64,000 bases of DNA from Clostridium sp. TW13 (GTDB lineage Bacteria > Bacillota > Clostridia > Clostridiales > Clostridiaceae), in the NCBI RefSeq assembly GCF_024345225.1, contig NZ_BROD01000001.1, positions 3,172,362-3,236,361 on the forward strand, read 5' to 3'. This document shows, in pieces, positions 20,110 to 29,455 of this stretch; the stretch's first letter is position 1; every line of letters begins with the position of its first letter. A model generated the notes under the pieces. The model made no database searches, was not told the DNA's origin, and saw only the letters and a program-made list of their open reading frames with translations. The translations under genes were made by a program, and so were the position numbers.

Positions 20110-21465
20110 TTAAATTCTTTTTCTTTTACTGGATGATTTTATTCCTAACTCTTCTCTATATTTAGCAACAGTTCTTCTAGAAATAGGCAAACTTTCATTG
20201 TTTAAAATATTACAAATATTTTGATCTGATAAAGGCTTGAATTTATCTTCTCCATCAATTAAATATTTTATTCTGTTCTTTATATTTACTACACTCAAAT
20301 CCTCAGTTTCTTTGTTTAAGGCTGTAGTAAATAACTTCTTTATCAATATTATTCCTCTTGGTGTAAGAACATATTTATCTTTTATTGCTCTGCTTATAGT
20401 AGATTCATGAAAACTTAATGCTTCTGATACTTCTTTAATTGTCATTGGTTTTAACTTTTCTACCCCTTCATCAAAATACTGAACTTGTTTGTTTAATATA
20501 TACATCATAACTTTATACAAAGTTTGTTTTCTCTGTTCGATACCATTGATTAATCCTATGGCATGCTCCATCTTTTCATTTATATAAGACTTAGCGTGTT
20601 CATCTCCAGTAGAATTTATAACTTGCTTATAAAATTTATTTATGCTCAACTTAGGTAATATCCTATCCTCCATAATTATCTCGTATTGATTACCCACTTT
20701 TTTAATTTCAACGTCAGGAAATACAAATGCTATGCTATCTCCTGTGTAAAAGCCTCTAGATGGCTTTGGTTGTAAATGCTTAATTATATCAAAATATTCT
20801 TGTACTTCTTTAGCTGTTATATTTAATTCTTTTGCTATATTATTAAATTTATTGTCTGCAATATCCTCTAAATGATAATTTATAATTTCTTGAATTTCCT
20901 TTGAAGCTTTATTATTTCTCCCTAATTGTAAAATTAAACATTCCTTTATGTCCCTTGCTGCTATCCCTGCTGGGTCCATACTCTGAATTGTATCTAATGC
21001 TTTTCTAATGGCATCTATAGACATATTAGTATCAACACTTATTTCTTCATCACTTATAGGTAAATATCCTCTATCATCTATATTTTCAATAATGTATGTA
21101 CATAAGTAGTTTTCCTCACGAGTCTGTTTTACTTCCCTTAATTGCTCATATAAAAAATCTTTTAATGTTCTCTCACCACTAATAAAAGAAAATGGTGAGA
21201 CCTCATCATTCTCAATTGCAAAACTTTTAGTATCATATCTATCAAATTCCAAGTAATTTTTTAATTTATTATAATCTATTTCTTCTTTTACTTCTTTATC
21301 CCTAAAATCTCCTTCTAAAACAGGATTTTCACTAAGTTCATTGTTAACATAGTTGAATAAATCTATAATGGGCATCTGTAAAAGCTTTATTGATAAAATC
21401 ATTGATTGAGTAAGTGCTAACTTTTGTTCTTGAGTAAGTTGAAAAGTTAAATTATTTATCCCCAT
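20110..21465 (-). CDS. rpoN: RNA polymerase sigma-54 factor
   Basis: Alternative sigma factor that recognises -24/-12 promoters with enhancer-binding activators. The N-terminal Gln/Leu-rich region I (LTFQLTQEQKLALTQSMILSIKLLQMP) contacts core polymerase and activators. The central core-binding domain is followed by a helix-turn-helix (TIKEVSEALSFHESTISRAIKDKY) and by the RpoN box near the C-terminus, here ISRRTVAKYREELGI. Length of 451 aa is typical of Firmicutes. GGAGG precedes the ATG. It sits 178 bases upstream of the cggR promoter region and is probably a separate transcription unit. No -24/-12 promoter was recognised in this window. Confidence 0.95.
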   Translation of the reverse strand: MGINNLTFQLTQEQKLALTQSMILSIKLLQMPIIDLFNYVNNELSENPVLEGDFRDKEVKEEIDYNKLKNYLEFDRYDTKSFAIENDEVSPFSFISGERTLKDFLYEQLREVKQTREENYLCTYIIENIDDRGYLPISDEEISVDTNMSIDAIRKALDTIQSMDPAGIAARDIKECLILQLGRNNKASKEIQEIINYHLEDIADNKFNNIAKELNITAKEVQEYFDIIKHLQPKPSRGFYTGDSIAFVFPDVEIKKVGNQYEIIMEDRILPKLSINKFYKQVINSTGDEHAKSYINEKMEHAIGLINGIEQRKQTLYKVMMYILNKQVQYFDEGVEKLKPMTIKEVSEALSFHESTISRAIKDKYVLTPRGIILIKKLFTTALNKETEDLSVVNIKNRIKYLIDGEDKFKPLSDQNICNILNNESLPISRRTVAKYREELGIKSSSKRKRI

Positions 21466-22259
21466 AGATTTGCCTCCTACGTTAACTTTAGTATAATATA
21501 TACATTTTATCTTAATTTATAGCAAATGTGAACAATTTCATTTTATATAGACAGCATTTAATAATAATTTAGCATTTTTATATCTTAAAAAATTTTCTGA
21601 AAAAAATTTCAATTTATATTTTTTCTTTCTAACAATTCATAAGATTATCTCTCTTTAAGATGCTATTTAAATACAATTAATATTAATTTGAATTTAAATT
21701 AACTATAAATAGTATCAATATGTTTATTAAAAACTGCTATAGAACTGTTCCATTAAAATGTTGGTGGACAACTTCTCAAAATTCGATTAAATTCGATTAA
21801 TTTCTACCAACATTTAGGTGGAATAGTTCTATACACATTTATATAATCCCCTCACTACCTCTATCTATGTATCTTTTGAGTTCACTCCTTAAAATTCATT
21901 TAGGTATATTTATATTCACGTCCACCTATGCATCTTTTGAGCTATCACTGATTTATGATTATACAGTTTCATAGCTTAAAACAATAGGCAAGTTTTCAGT
22001 CCTGTCTTCTGTTTCATTCTATAACTACATAATTTCATAATTAAAAGCAATACATATGGCTTCAATTCTACCTCCACTTCATTCTATAGCCACATAGTTT
22101 CATAACCAACATTGGATTGTTAACTATGTAAAAAGTACATTGATGGATTCTACAATTAGATAGCTTTATATCTAAACCAAACCTATCCTATAGTAGGTGA
22201 TTCTATATTTCACTAACCCATAAATTCAATTAACAATAGAGATTATGCTTTCCTGCACA
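21466..22259. other. Gene-free stretch between the nupQ end and rpoN
   Basis: Contains palindromic element copy 3 (21738-21833) and a degenerate repeat region (21860-22115). The motif ctatg-atcttttgag occurs about 61 bases apart, and acat/cagtttcata-type segments recur at 21963, 22027 and 22092. No ORF. Confidence 0.5.
21738..21833 (+). mobile_element. Palindromic MITE-like element, copy 3
   Basis: Ends TATAGAACTGTTCCA and TGGAATAGTTCTATA, with inner arms AATGTTGG and CCAACATTT. The centre carries a short internal duplication (attcgatta twice) absent from other copies. Confidence 0.8.
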
Positions 22260-22307
22260 AAAACAAAAAGGCTGACTTACAATCAATACATTGCAAATCA
22301 GCCTTTT
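22260..22307 (-). terminator. Terminator of the nucleoside transporter operon
   Basis: AAGGCTGA (22268-22275) pairs with TCAGCCTT (22298-22305); the minus strand continues TTTTTGTTTTT. It is about 90 bases after the last permease gene. Confidence 0.85.
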
Positions 22308-22393
22308 CAAAAATTATTCTACTGTGCTTTTTATATTAGAAACATACAATTATAAATACACAAATTGTAGATATTATGCTTTATTTTGTAAAA

Positions 22394-23332
22394 TTATCTG
22401 CTATTCTTTTCGTATGGAACACCATCAGCTGCTGGAGCTTGAGATTTTCCTACAAATCCTGCTATTACTATTAAAGTTAATATATATGGCATAGCATAAT
22501 ATACATCATTTGGTATATTCCATGCAAATCTTTGAGCAAGAATTTGGAATGCATCTGCAAAAGCAAATAATAAACATGCTCCAAAAGCTCCTACTGGCTT
22601 CCAGTTACCAAAGATAACTGCTGCCATAGCGATAAATCCTCTACCATTTATCATACCTTCACTAAATAGATTTAGTGAACCTATAGAAAGTGATGCTCCA
22701 CCAAGAGCTGCTAACATTCCTGATGCAATTACACATCCATATCTTACTGCATAAACATTGATACCTAGAGTATCTGCTGCCTTTGGATGCTCACCAACGG
22801 CTCTTATTCTTAATCCTAGTGGTGTTTTAAATAGTATAAAAGTTATAACAGCAACTAAAATTATTGCTATGAAAACGAACCAGTTTAATTCACCTAATAA
22901 TTTACCTATTACAGGTATCTTAGAAAGCATTTCTCTTGGATAAGGTAATGCTGTAACACCGTCTGTTTGACCTTTTCTACCAAATAGTTCTACTATTAAG
23001 TAGCTAGTTAACGCTGCTGCAAATAAGTTAATTGCAGTACCTGAAATAGTTTGATCAGCCTTTAAAGAAATACTTAAAAATGCATGTATGAAAGCAATGA
23101 ATCCACCTGCTACTATTGCAAATACAAGTCCCATCCATGGGCTTCCTGTTTTATATGATCCGTAAACTGCAAAGAAAGCTCCCATTATCATCATACCTTC
23201 AAGACCTATATTAACAACACCAGATCTTTCTGATATAACTCCACCAAGTGCTGTAAATATTAGAGGTGTTGCCATTCTAAGCATTGATGCTATTAAGGCA
23301 ACTACTATTGGAATACTTGCTGTATTAGCCAT
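22394..23332 (-). CDS. nupQ: Nucleoside ABC transporter permease, second subunit
   Basis: Integral membrane subunit of a BmpA-type nucleoside/purine importer, branched-chain permease superfamily. About eight to nine hydrophobic helices are visible; the conserved cytoplasmic segment GLRIRAVGEHPKAADTLGINVYAVRY is the loop that docks with the ATPase. Length is 312 aa. Start overlaps the nupP stop by 8 bases and follows AGGGGG. The symbol follows the B. subtilis nupNOPQ system; the transported substrate is inferred from family and gene order. Confidence 0.85.
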   Translation of the reverse strand: MANTASIPIVVALIASMLRMATPLIFTALGGVISERSGVVNIGLEGMMIMGAFFAVYGSYKTGSPWMGLVFAIVAGGFIAFIHAFLSISLKADQTISGTAINLFAAALTSYLIVELFGRKGQTDGVTALPYPREMLSKIPVIGKLLGELNWFVFIAIILVAVITFILFKTPLGLRIRAVGEHPKAADTLGINVYAVRYGCVIASGMLAALGGASLSIGSLNLFSEGMINGRGFIAMAAVIFGNWKPVGAFGACLLFAFADAFQILAQRFAWNIPNDVYYAMPYILTLIVIAGFVGKSQAPAADGVPYEKNSR

Positions 23333-24422
23333 TTACCTTTACCCCCTTATTCTTCTTTAACTTGTTTCCAAGGATCTTATATACTGAATCTGCTGCAATA
23401 AATAGAATGATTATTGATTGAACTAAATATACTATATCCTTTGGAATACCGTTCATTTGTAATGTTAATGAAGAAGACTCAAGTGCACCAAACACTATTG
23501 CTCCAAATATTACTCCTATTGGATTAGATTTTGCAAGTAAAGCTGCTGCCATTCCAGTGAAACCGAAATTAGGGAAGCTTGATAATTGAGTGGCATTGTA
23601 GTTTATACCAGCAACATGAGTTGCTCCACCAATACCTGCTATAGCTCCTGAAATAACCATTGCAAGAATTATATTCTTCTTAATGCTAATTCCACCATAC
23701 TCTGCTGCAAATGGGCTTAATCCAACAGATCTTAATTCATAACCTATTGTTGTTTTGGTTAATAATAAATGTACTAATATAACTATAACTACTGCTAAAA
23801 TTAAAGCTATACTTGTTCTGTAATCAGGTCCAAATAACTTCATTAATTTAGCTGAATCTTGAATTTCTCTTGAACTTGCTGCACCTGTCTTATTAAGAGG
23901 TCCCATTACAAATATATTAGAAACATACATTGCTATAAAGTTTAACATTATTGTAGGAACAACTTCACTTACTCCTCTAGTAGCTTTAAGGAATCCAGCT
24001 ATACCAGCCCATATACCTCCAGCTATTATACCTGCAAGAACTATTAAAATTGCATGCAAAACAGATGGAATTCCTGGTATTAATCCTACTATGGCTGCTG
24101 CTAACATACCTATAATAAATTGTCCTTCTGTTCCAATGTTAAATAAACCAGTTTTAAATGCTATTGCATTTGCTAGTCCTGTAAATATTAATGGAGTAAC
24201 GAACACAAGTGTTTCACTTATTGATGACATATCTCCAAAACTTCCTAGCCATATTGATGAAAATAAATTAACAGCTGCATCTATAAAACCTGTTTTAGTA
24301 GAAACACAAACAAATATAACTGCTACAAGCATAGCAAAGATTATAGATATTATTGGGAATCCTATTGCCTTTATAGCTTTAAGGAAGTCCACCTTTTTAG
24401 ACTTTTTAATTGTATTATCCAT
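23325..24422 (-). CDS. nupP: Nucleoside ABC transporter permease, first subunit
   Basis: Partner permease of NupQ. N-terminal helix (FPIISIIFAMLVAVIFVCV), several further membrane segments, and the coupling-loop motif TIGYELRSVGLSPFAAEYGGISIKKN near residue 230. Length is 365 aa. AGGAGG precedes the ATG, 12 bases after the ATPase gene. A large insertion between the first two helices is usual for this subunit. Confidence 0.85.
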   Translation of the reverse strand: MDNTIKKSKKVDFLKAIKAIGFPIISIIFAMLVAVIFVCVSTKTGFIDAAVNLFSSIWLGSFGDMSSISETLVFVTPLIFTGLANAIAFKTGLFNIGTEGQFIIGMLAAAIVGLIPGIPSVLHAILIVLAGIIAGGIWAGIAGFLKATRGVSEVVPTIMLNFIAMYVSNIFVMGPLNKTGAASSREIQDSAKLMKLFGPDYRTSIALILAVVIVILVHLLLTKTTIGYELRSVGLSPFAAEYGGISIKKNIILAMVISGAIAGIGGATHVAGINYNATQLSSFPNFGFTGMAAALLAKSNPIGVIFGAIVFGALESSSLTLQMNGIPKDIVYLVQSIIILFIAADSVYKILGNKLKKNKGVKVNG

Positions 24423-24434
24423 TTCTAAACCTCC

Positions 24435-25952
24435 TTATTTTTCTTTAAGCTGACCGCCAGCCATTAAAATTCCTAGTTCATTTTCTGTTGCTGTCTTAGC
24501 ATCAAGAATTCCAACAATTTCACCATCATACATAACTGCAATTCTATCTGAAACATTCATAACTTCATCTAACTCAAGTGAAACTAATAAAACTGCCTTT
24601 CCTTTATCTCTTTCTCCGATTAGTCTCTTATGAATATATTCTATAGCACCTACATCCAAACCTCTTGTAGGTTGAGCTGCAATTAATAATTCCGGATCCT
24701 TCATTATTTCTCTTCCAACAATTAATTTTTGTTGATTTCCGCCTGAAAGCCCTACTGCCAACGCATCTTCATTTGGAGTTCTTACATCAAATTCTTCTAT
24801 TAATTTTACAGCATGCTCTCTTACTGCACTATAATCAATCATTATTCCTTTTGAGAAAGGTGCTTTATAATGTTGACCTAATATAGAATTTTCAACTAAA
24901 GAATGCTTTAAAACCAATCCTCTTTTATGTCTATCTTCTGGAACGTTACATAATCCACTCTCGATTATATCTCTAGGAGCCTTATTCGTAATATCTTTGC
25001 CTTTTAATTCTACTTTTCCTTCTGTAGCCTGTCTAAGCCCAGTTAAAACTTCAATAAACTCACTTTGACCATTTCCGTCAACACCCGCTATACCAACTAT
25101 TTCGCCTGCTTTTACTTCTAAATCTATACCTTTTAATACAGGTAAGCTTCTATTATCTAATGCCTTTAGTCCTGAAACTTTTAATATTGTTTCCTTAGGC
25201 TTACATTCATCTTTATCTACAACTAAATTTACTTTTCTTCCTACCATCAATTCAGCCAAATGGTCTATATTAGTATCTTTTGTATTAACTGTATCAATAA
25301 CCTTACCTCTTCTTACGATGGTAACTCTGTCACTCATTGCCATTATTTCTTTTAACTTATGTGTTATAAGAATTATTGACTTACCTTCTTTTACAAGGTT
25401 TCTTAATATAACACCTAATTCTTCTATTTCTTGAGGTGTTAAAACTGCTGTAGGTTCATCTAAGATTAGAATATCTACACCTCTATATAATGCTTTTAAT
25501 ATTTCAACTTTTTGTTGTTGTCCAACAGTAATATCTTGAATTAAATCCTTTGGTTTTAAGTTAAATCCATACTTTGCTTGTAATTCATCTACGTCTTTTT
25601 CAGCTTTCTTCATATTGATTGTTAAGCCTTTTTTAGGCTCTGAACCTAAAATAATATTTTGAGCAATTGAAAAGTTTGGTACTAACATAAAGTGTTGATG
25701 AACCATTCCAATTCCTAATTTAATTGCATCTGATGGAGATTTCATATCTGCTTTTTGACCTTTTATATAAACCTCTCCAGCTTCTTGTTGGTATAATCCA
25801 TATAAGACATTCATAAGGGTAGTTTTACCGGCACCATTTTCACCTAGAAGTACATGTATTTCACCTTCTCTAAGTTGAAAATCAACATTTTCATTTGCAA
25901 TGACGCCTGGGAAAATCTTAGTTATTCCTTTCATTTCCACAACATTTTGCAT
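24435..25952 (-). CDS. nupO: Nucleoside ABC transporter, duplicated ATPase
   Basis: Tandem-fused ATPase. The first cassette has Walker A GENGAGKTTL, the degenerate signature TVGQQQKVEIL and Walker B LILDEPTAVLTPQE. The second has VAGVDGNGQSEF, LSGGNQQKLIVGREI and the LLIAAQPTRGLD switch, the usual degenerate second site of sugar/nucleoside importers. The ATG at 25952 follows GGAGG; the longest frame adds 16 residues without a ribosome site. Length is 505 aa. It lies between the binding protein and the permeases in one operon. Confidence 0.9.
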   Translation of the reverse strand: MQNVVEMKGITKIFPGVIANENVDFQLREGEIHVLLGENGAGKTTLMNVLYGLYQQEAGEVYIKGQKADMKSPSDAIKLGIGMVHQHFMLVPNFSIAQNIILGSEPKKGLTINMKKAEKDVDELQAKYGFNLKPKDLIQDITVGQQQKVEILKALYRGVDILILDEPTAVLTPQEIEELGVILRNLVKEGKSIILITHKLKEIMAMSDRVTIVRRGKVIDTVNTKDTNIDHLAELMVGRKVNLVVDKDECKPKETILKVSGLKALDNRSLPVLKGIDLEVKAGEIVGIAGVDGNGQSEFIEVLTGLRQATEGKVELKGKDITNKAPRDIIESGLCNVPEDRHKRGLVLKHSLVENSILGQHYKAPFSKGIMIDYSAVREHAVKLIEEFDVRTPNEDALAVGLSGGNQQKLIVGREIMKDPELLIAAQPTRGLDVGAIEYIHKRLIGERDKGKAVLLVSLELDEVMNVSDRIAVMYDGEIVGILDAKTATENELGILMAGGQLKEK

Positions 25953-26022
25953 TCTTTCTATCCTCCATTCATTCTCAAAAAAAGCTAGATGTTTTACCAT
26001 CTAGCTCTATTAAACTTAAAAA

Positions 26023-27084
26023 TTAAAGTGCTGGTGCTGTAAAGTTAGCTAAATCTTTAACAGTTGATGGTACTGTAAACTTTCCATCTACTATTGCTTT
26101 CTTGTATTTGTTAGCTAAATCAATAACATCTGCCTTTGTGTTTGTGCTTGTAGATGGAGCCATGTCAATAGCACCTTCTTTTAATCCGTAAACTGTTACG
26201 TCTGCTTTGAAGTTTCCATCAACAACTTCTTTACAAGCTGATGTAACTGCTACATCAACTTTCTTTAACATTGATGATAAAATTACACTTGCATAATCTT
26301 TGTTTGTAACTGCTTGGTCTTGGTCAACACCAATTGCCCATTTACCAGTTTCTTTAGCTGCTTTGAACATACCTAATCCAGTTGCTCCAGCTGCATGATA
26401 AATTACATCACAACCATCATTGTATAATGATTTAGCAAGTTCATATCCCTTACCTGAATCACCAAATGATCCTGCATATTTTACAGTTTTCTTTGAAACT
26501 AAATCTGCTGCTGCTGCTGGGTTAACTGCTTTAACACCTGCTATAAATCCAGCTTCAAAAGCTTCTATTAATGGACTTGAAACTCCACCAATAAATCCAA
26601 TTTTATTTGTTTTAGTTGTCTTTCCAGCTATAACTCCCATTAAGAATGAACCTTCATTAGCTTTGAAAGTTAATGATTTTACGTTCTTTAATGTTGATGT
26701 TTCATCGATAAGAACAAACTTCTTGTTTGGATTTGCTTTTGCAACTTTTTCTACTGCATCCTTCATTAAGAATCCAACACCAACTGTTAAGTCGTTTGTC
26801 TTAGCTAAAGTTGTAAGGTTTGGTTCATAATTTTCAGCTTGCTTTGATTCAAGTACATTTGGTTTAGATACCTTATCAGAAAATTGTGATTGAGCATCAT
26901 CTAGTCCTTTTTTAGCTGCATCATTGAAAGATTTATCCCCTAATCCTCCTTGATCTGTTGCCATACCAAATTGTAATTTTGCTCCAGCTGATTTACCAGC
27001 TCCATCCTTCTTTGCACATCCAGCAAATAATGTTGCTGCAACAGCAACTGATAACATAGTAGCAATTAGTCTTTTCTTTTTCAT
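26023..27084 (-). CDS. bmpA: BMP-family substrate-binding lipoprotein (nucleoside)
   Basis: Extracellular lipoprotein that feeds the permease pair. Lys-rich start, hydrophobic stretch and lipobox LFAGC give a type II signal peptide (Cys near residue 22). The mature part has the Bmp/PnrA fold with FGMATDQGGLGDKSFND and WAIGVDQDQAV, where nucleoside binding occurs in homologues. Length is 353 aa. The ATG at 27084 follows GGAGGG. It is the first gene of the operon, with a promoter at 27142-27171. No purine riboswitch was seen in front. Confidence 0.9.
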   Translation of the reverse strand: MKKKRLIATMLSVAVAATLFAGCAKKDGAGKSAGAKLQFGMATDQGGLGDKSFNDAAKKGLDDAQSQFSDKVSKPNVLESKQAENYEPNLTTLAKTNDLTVGVGFLMKDAVEKVAKANPNKKFVLIDETSTLKNVKSLTFKANEGSFLMGVIAGKTTKTNKIGFIGGVSSPLIEAFEAGFIAGVKAVNPAAAADLVSKKTVKYAGSFGDSGKGYELAKSLYNDGCDVIYHAAGATGLGMFKAAKETGKWAIGVDQDQAVTNKDYASVILSSMLKKVDVAVTSACKEVVDGNFKADVTVYGLKEGAIDMAPSTSTNTKADVIDLANKYKKAIVDGKFTVPSTVKDLANFTAPAL

Positions 27085-27971
27085 CAAAAGATCCCTCCTA
27101 AGACTCTTATTATTTATTATTTATTTTTATTTTCTGTTGAGATTATACAACAGTAATATAAAACACCTCAAAAAAGATATATGATTTAGTAAAGCACTTT
27201 CATACATTCTTTATCCTCTAACCATTTTATATAAAAAATGAAATAAATTCAACAACTTTTTTCATATTTTTTAAAACCAATTGAATATTTTATGGAATAT
27301 TTAATAAAAATAGGGCTTTTCCATCTTTTCGGGGTAATATATTTTTTGCAACAATTTGTGTAAACAGTTTCACAAAATTGAAAATGCAAGTATACACCTG
27401 CATTCATATTAAAATAATTAAGTAAATCCTTTAAAAAAACTTATTATTTAAAGTAAGAATTTTAGAACTTTCTGTTATATATTGTATGTTGCTCTATAAT
27501 ATTATTTTTATTCGTGCTCTTTTATAATTCCATATGAAAATAAATTTATTATTATTACATCTTTTAAAAATTTTGTTTTATAGATTATTCCTAAGAAAAT
27601 ATAATTACTTTTACTGTATATTTTAAAGGATTTATCTGTACTGTAAATTTAAAAACAATAAATAAGTCCAGTTCTTGTATTAAGTTTAAAATCATTGATA
27701 ACTGACAATTTGTATAATTACTTTTATATCTTCTAACACAAATAAATTATTCACCTTGCTTAAAGTTATCTATAACTTATAAATCATATAATTTACTTTA
27801 GAACAAAAAATTTAGTATATAAGTTCTAAATAACATTGCACATAAACAACCAGTACAGTGAATTTAAATATGTATTTTATTTATTAAAACATATATATTA
27901 AAAATTTAGTATTAAAAATTGCATTACTACTTTATATAAATACTACATAAATGCCTAATATATAAATTGGG
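27085..27971. other. Gene-free AT-rich stretch between degV and bmpA
   Basis: Holds the bmpA promoter. A cre-like TGTAAACAGTTTCA sits at 27359-27372, one mismatch from the CcpA consensus. A 75-base segment at 27818-27890 resembles 45746-45822. No ORF and no clear terminator for degV. Confidence 0.45.
27142..27171 (-). promoter_or_regulatory. Promoter of bmpA
   Basis: Minus-strand TTGAGG, 18-base spacer, TATAAT; about 55 bases upstream of the start codon. Confidence 0.65.
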
Positions 27972-28808
27972 CTATTTTCTAATAAAAAATAATCCTGCTG
28001 CCTTAGGGCCTGAATGTATTCCAACTGAGCAACCAACTTCACACTCAATATGCTCTATATTATTCTCTACTAGGTATTTCTTCAAACCTTCAAAAATCTC
28101 TTCATTTTCTGCATTTAATAATGCCACCAATTCATCAGGTGTTCTATCTGAACTTTCAAATTCCTCAATGATAGTTCTTATAGCTTTCTTACTTCCTCTT
28201 ACTTTATTTTTAACAGCCATCATTCCATCTTGTACATCTAGAATTAGTCTTATTCCTAAAACACTGCCTATAACCCCTGCTGTTTTAGATATTCTTCCGC
28301 CTCTCACTAAATTATCAAGGCTTTCAAATGCTAAAGAAGCTGATATTTTATCCTTAATTATATCTAATTGTTCCTTTATCTCATGTATATTAATTCCTTG
28401 TTCTTTCAGCTCATGTGCTTTTAGAACCAATAGTCCTAAACCTGATGTAACATTCTGAGAATCAATTACTTCTATATCTTCAGTTTCAAGCATATTCTTT
28501 GCAATGCATGCTGACTGATAAGTTCCACTCATATTTGAAGATAAATGAATTGAAACTATCTTGTACCCCTCTTCCAAGTACTTCTTAAAGCAATCATAAA
28601 ATCTATTCGGAGTAACTTGTGCTGTTGTTGGAAGCACGTCCTCTTCTTCAATTCTTTTAAACATATGCTTCGGATTGATTTCTACACCATCTAAATAACT
28701 TTCTTCTCCGAAATTTATCAATAGTGGTAGCACCTCAATATCTTTTTCTCTAAAGATACTCATAGGTATATCCGCTGTGCTATCAGTGATAATTTTTATT
28801 TTTTCCAT
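27972..28808 (-). CDS. DegV-family fatty-acid-binding protein
   Basis: DegV proteins bind a fatty acid and, as FakB, can present it to a FakA kinase; no fakA is in the window, so this role is inference. Visible signatures are TDSTADIPMS at the N-terminus, the loop TTAQVTPNRFYDCF, SSNMSGTYQSA and the C-terminal CEVGCSVGIHSGPKAAGLFFI. Length of 278 aa is usual. AGGAGG-like GGAGGA precedes the ATG. It lies 12 bases downstream of trmL and is likely co-transcribed. Confidence 0.88.
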   Translation of the reverse strand: MEKIKIITDSTADIPMSIFREKDIEVLPLLINFGEESYLDGVEINPKHMFKRIEEEDVLPTTAQVTPNRFYDCFKKYLEEGYKIVSIHLSSNMSGTYQSACIAKNMLETEDIEVIDSQNVTSGLGLLVLKAHELKEQGINIHEIKEQLDIIKDKISASLAFESLDNLVRGGRISKTAGVIGSVLGIRLILDVQDGMMAVKNKVRGSKKAIRTIIEEFESSDRTPDELVALLNAENEEIFEGLKKYLVENNIEHIECEVGCSVGIHSGPKAAGLFFIRK

Positions 28809-28820
28809 GTCATTCCTCCA

Positions 28821-29285
28821 CTATTTCATATTAGGAAATTCCAATTGTCTTAATGCCTCATATGCTATGATTGCAACTGTATTTGATAAATTTAATGAAC
28901 GAGTGCTTGTTTCTAACATTGGAGTTCTTATTCCTTTAAGATCTTGATGAACATTTTCTGGCACACCACAGGATTCTCTACCAAACATTATAAAATCACC
29001 AGCTTCATATTTTACATCAGAATATCTATCCGTAGCATGAGTTGACGCTAGGAAAATTCGCTTATCTCCATATTTTTTCATGAACTCTTCATAACTTTCA
29101 TGTATTTCAAGCTTTAAATCCTTCCAATAATCAAGACCTGCTCGTATTAGATGCTTTTCGTCCAAGCTAAATCCTAACGGTTTTATAAGATGCAAAGTTG
29201 AGTTAGTAAGTACACAAGTTCTTGCAATATTTCCTGTATTTTGTGGTATTTCTGGTTGGTATAAAACTATATTAAGATTCACCAT
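28821..29285 (-). CDS. trmL: tRNA (cytidine/uridine-34-2'-O)-methyltransferase
   Basis: SPOUT-class methyltransferase that 2'-O-methylates the wobble base of tRNA-Leu in homologues. Signatures are LYQPEIPQNTGNIARTC, LIKPLGFSLDEKHLIRAGLDYW, the knot segment FGRESCGVPE and TRSLNLSNTVAI. Length is 154 aa, typical. The chosen ATG (29285) follows GGGAGG; the longer frame adds 14 residues without support. Sequence alone does not prove the target tRNA. Confidence 0.9.
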   Translation of the reverse strand: MVNLNIVLYQPEIPQNTGNIARTCVLTNSTLHLIKPLGFSLDEKHLIRAGLDYWKDLKLEIHESYEEFMKKYGDKRIFLASTHATDRYSDVKYEAGDFIMFGRESCGVPENVHQDLKGIRTPMLETSTRSLNLSNTVAIIAYEALRQLEFPNMK

Positions 29286-29455
29286 TATATCCTCCCTGAA
29301 TTTTACATTAAGAATCTTCTTGGGCATGTAGAAATAAATAACAATTATAAAATTAACTTACTTATTTTTTGAAAATGCCTTATAAAGAATAATATACACT
29401 ACCTACTCAAATTAGTCAAAGCTACTACTATGCACCTCCAACCATAACAGCATTT

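Noticed and set aside
27090-27300. Purine riboswitch upstream of bmpA
   Set aside because: No conserved three-way junction cores or loop-loop pairing segments were seen.
27359-27372. cre (CcpA) site TGTAAACAGTTTCA
   Set aside because: One mismatch to the consensus at the central CG and about 270 bases from the nearest start; too weak to call.
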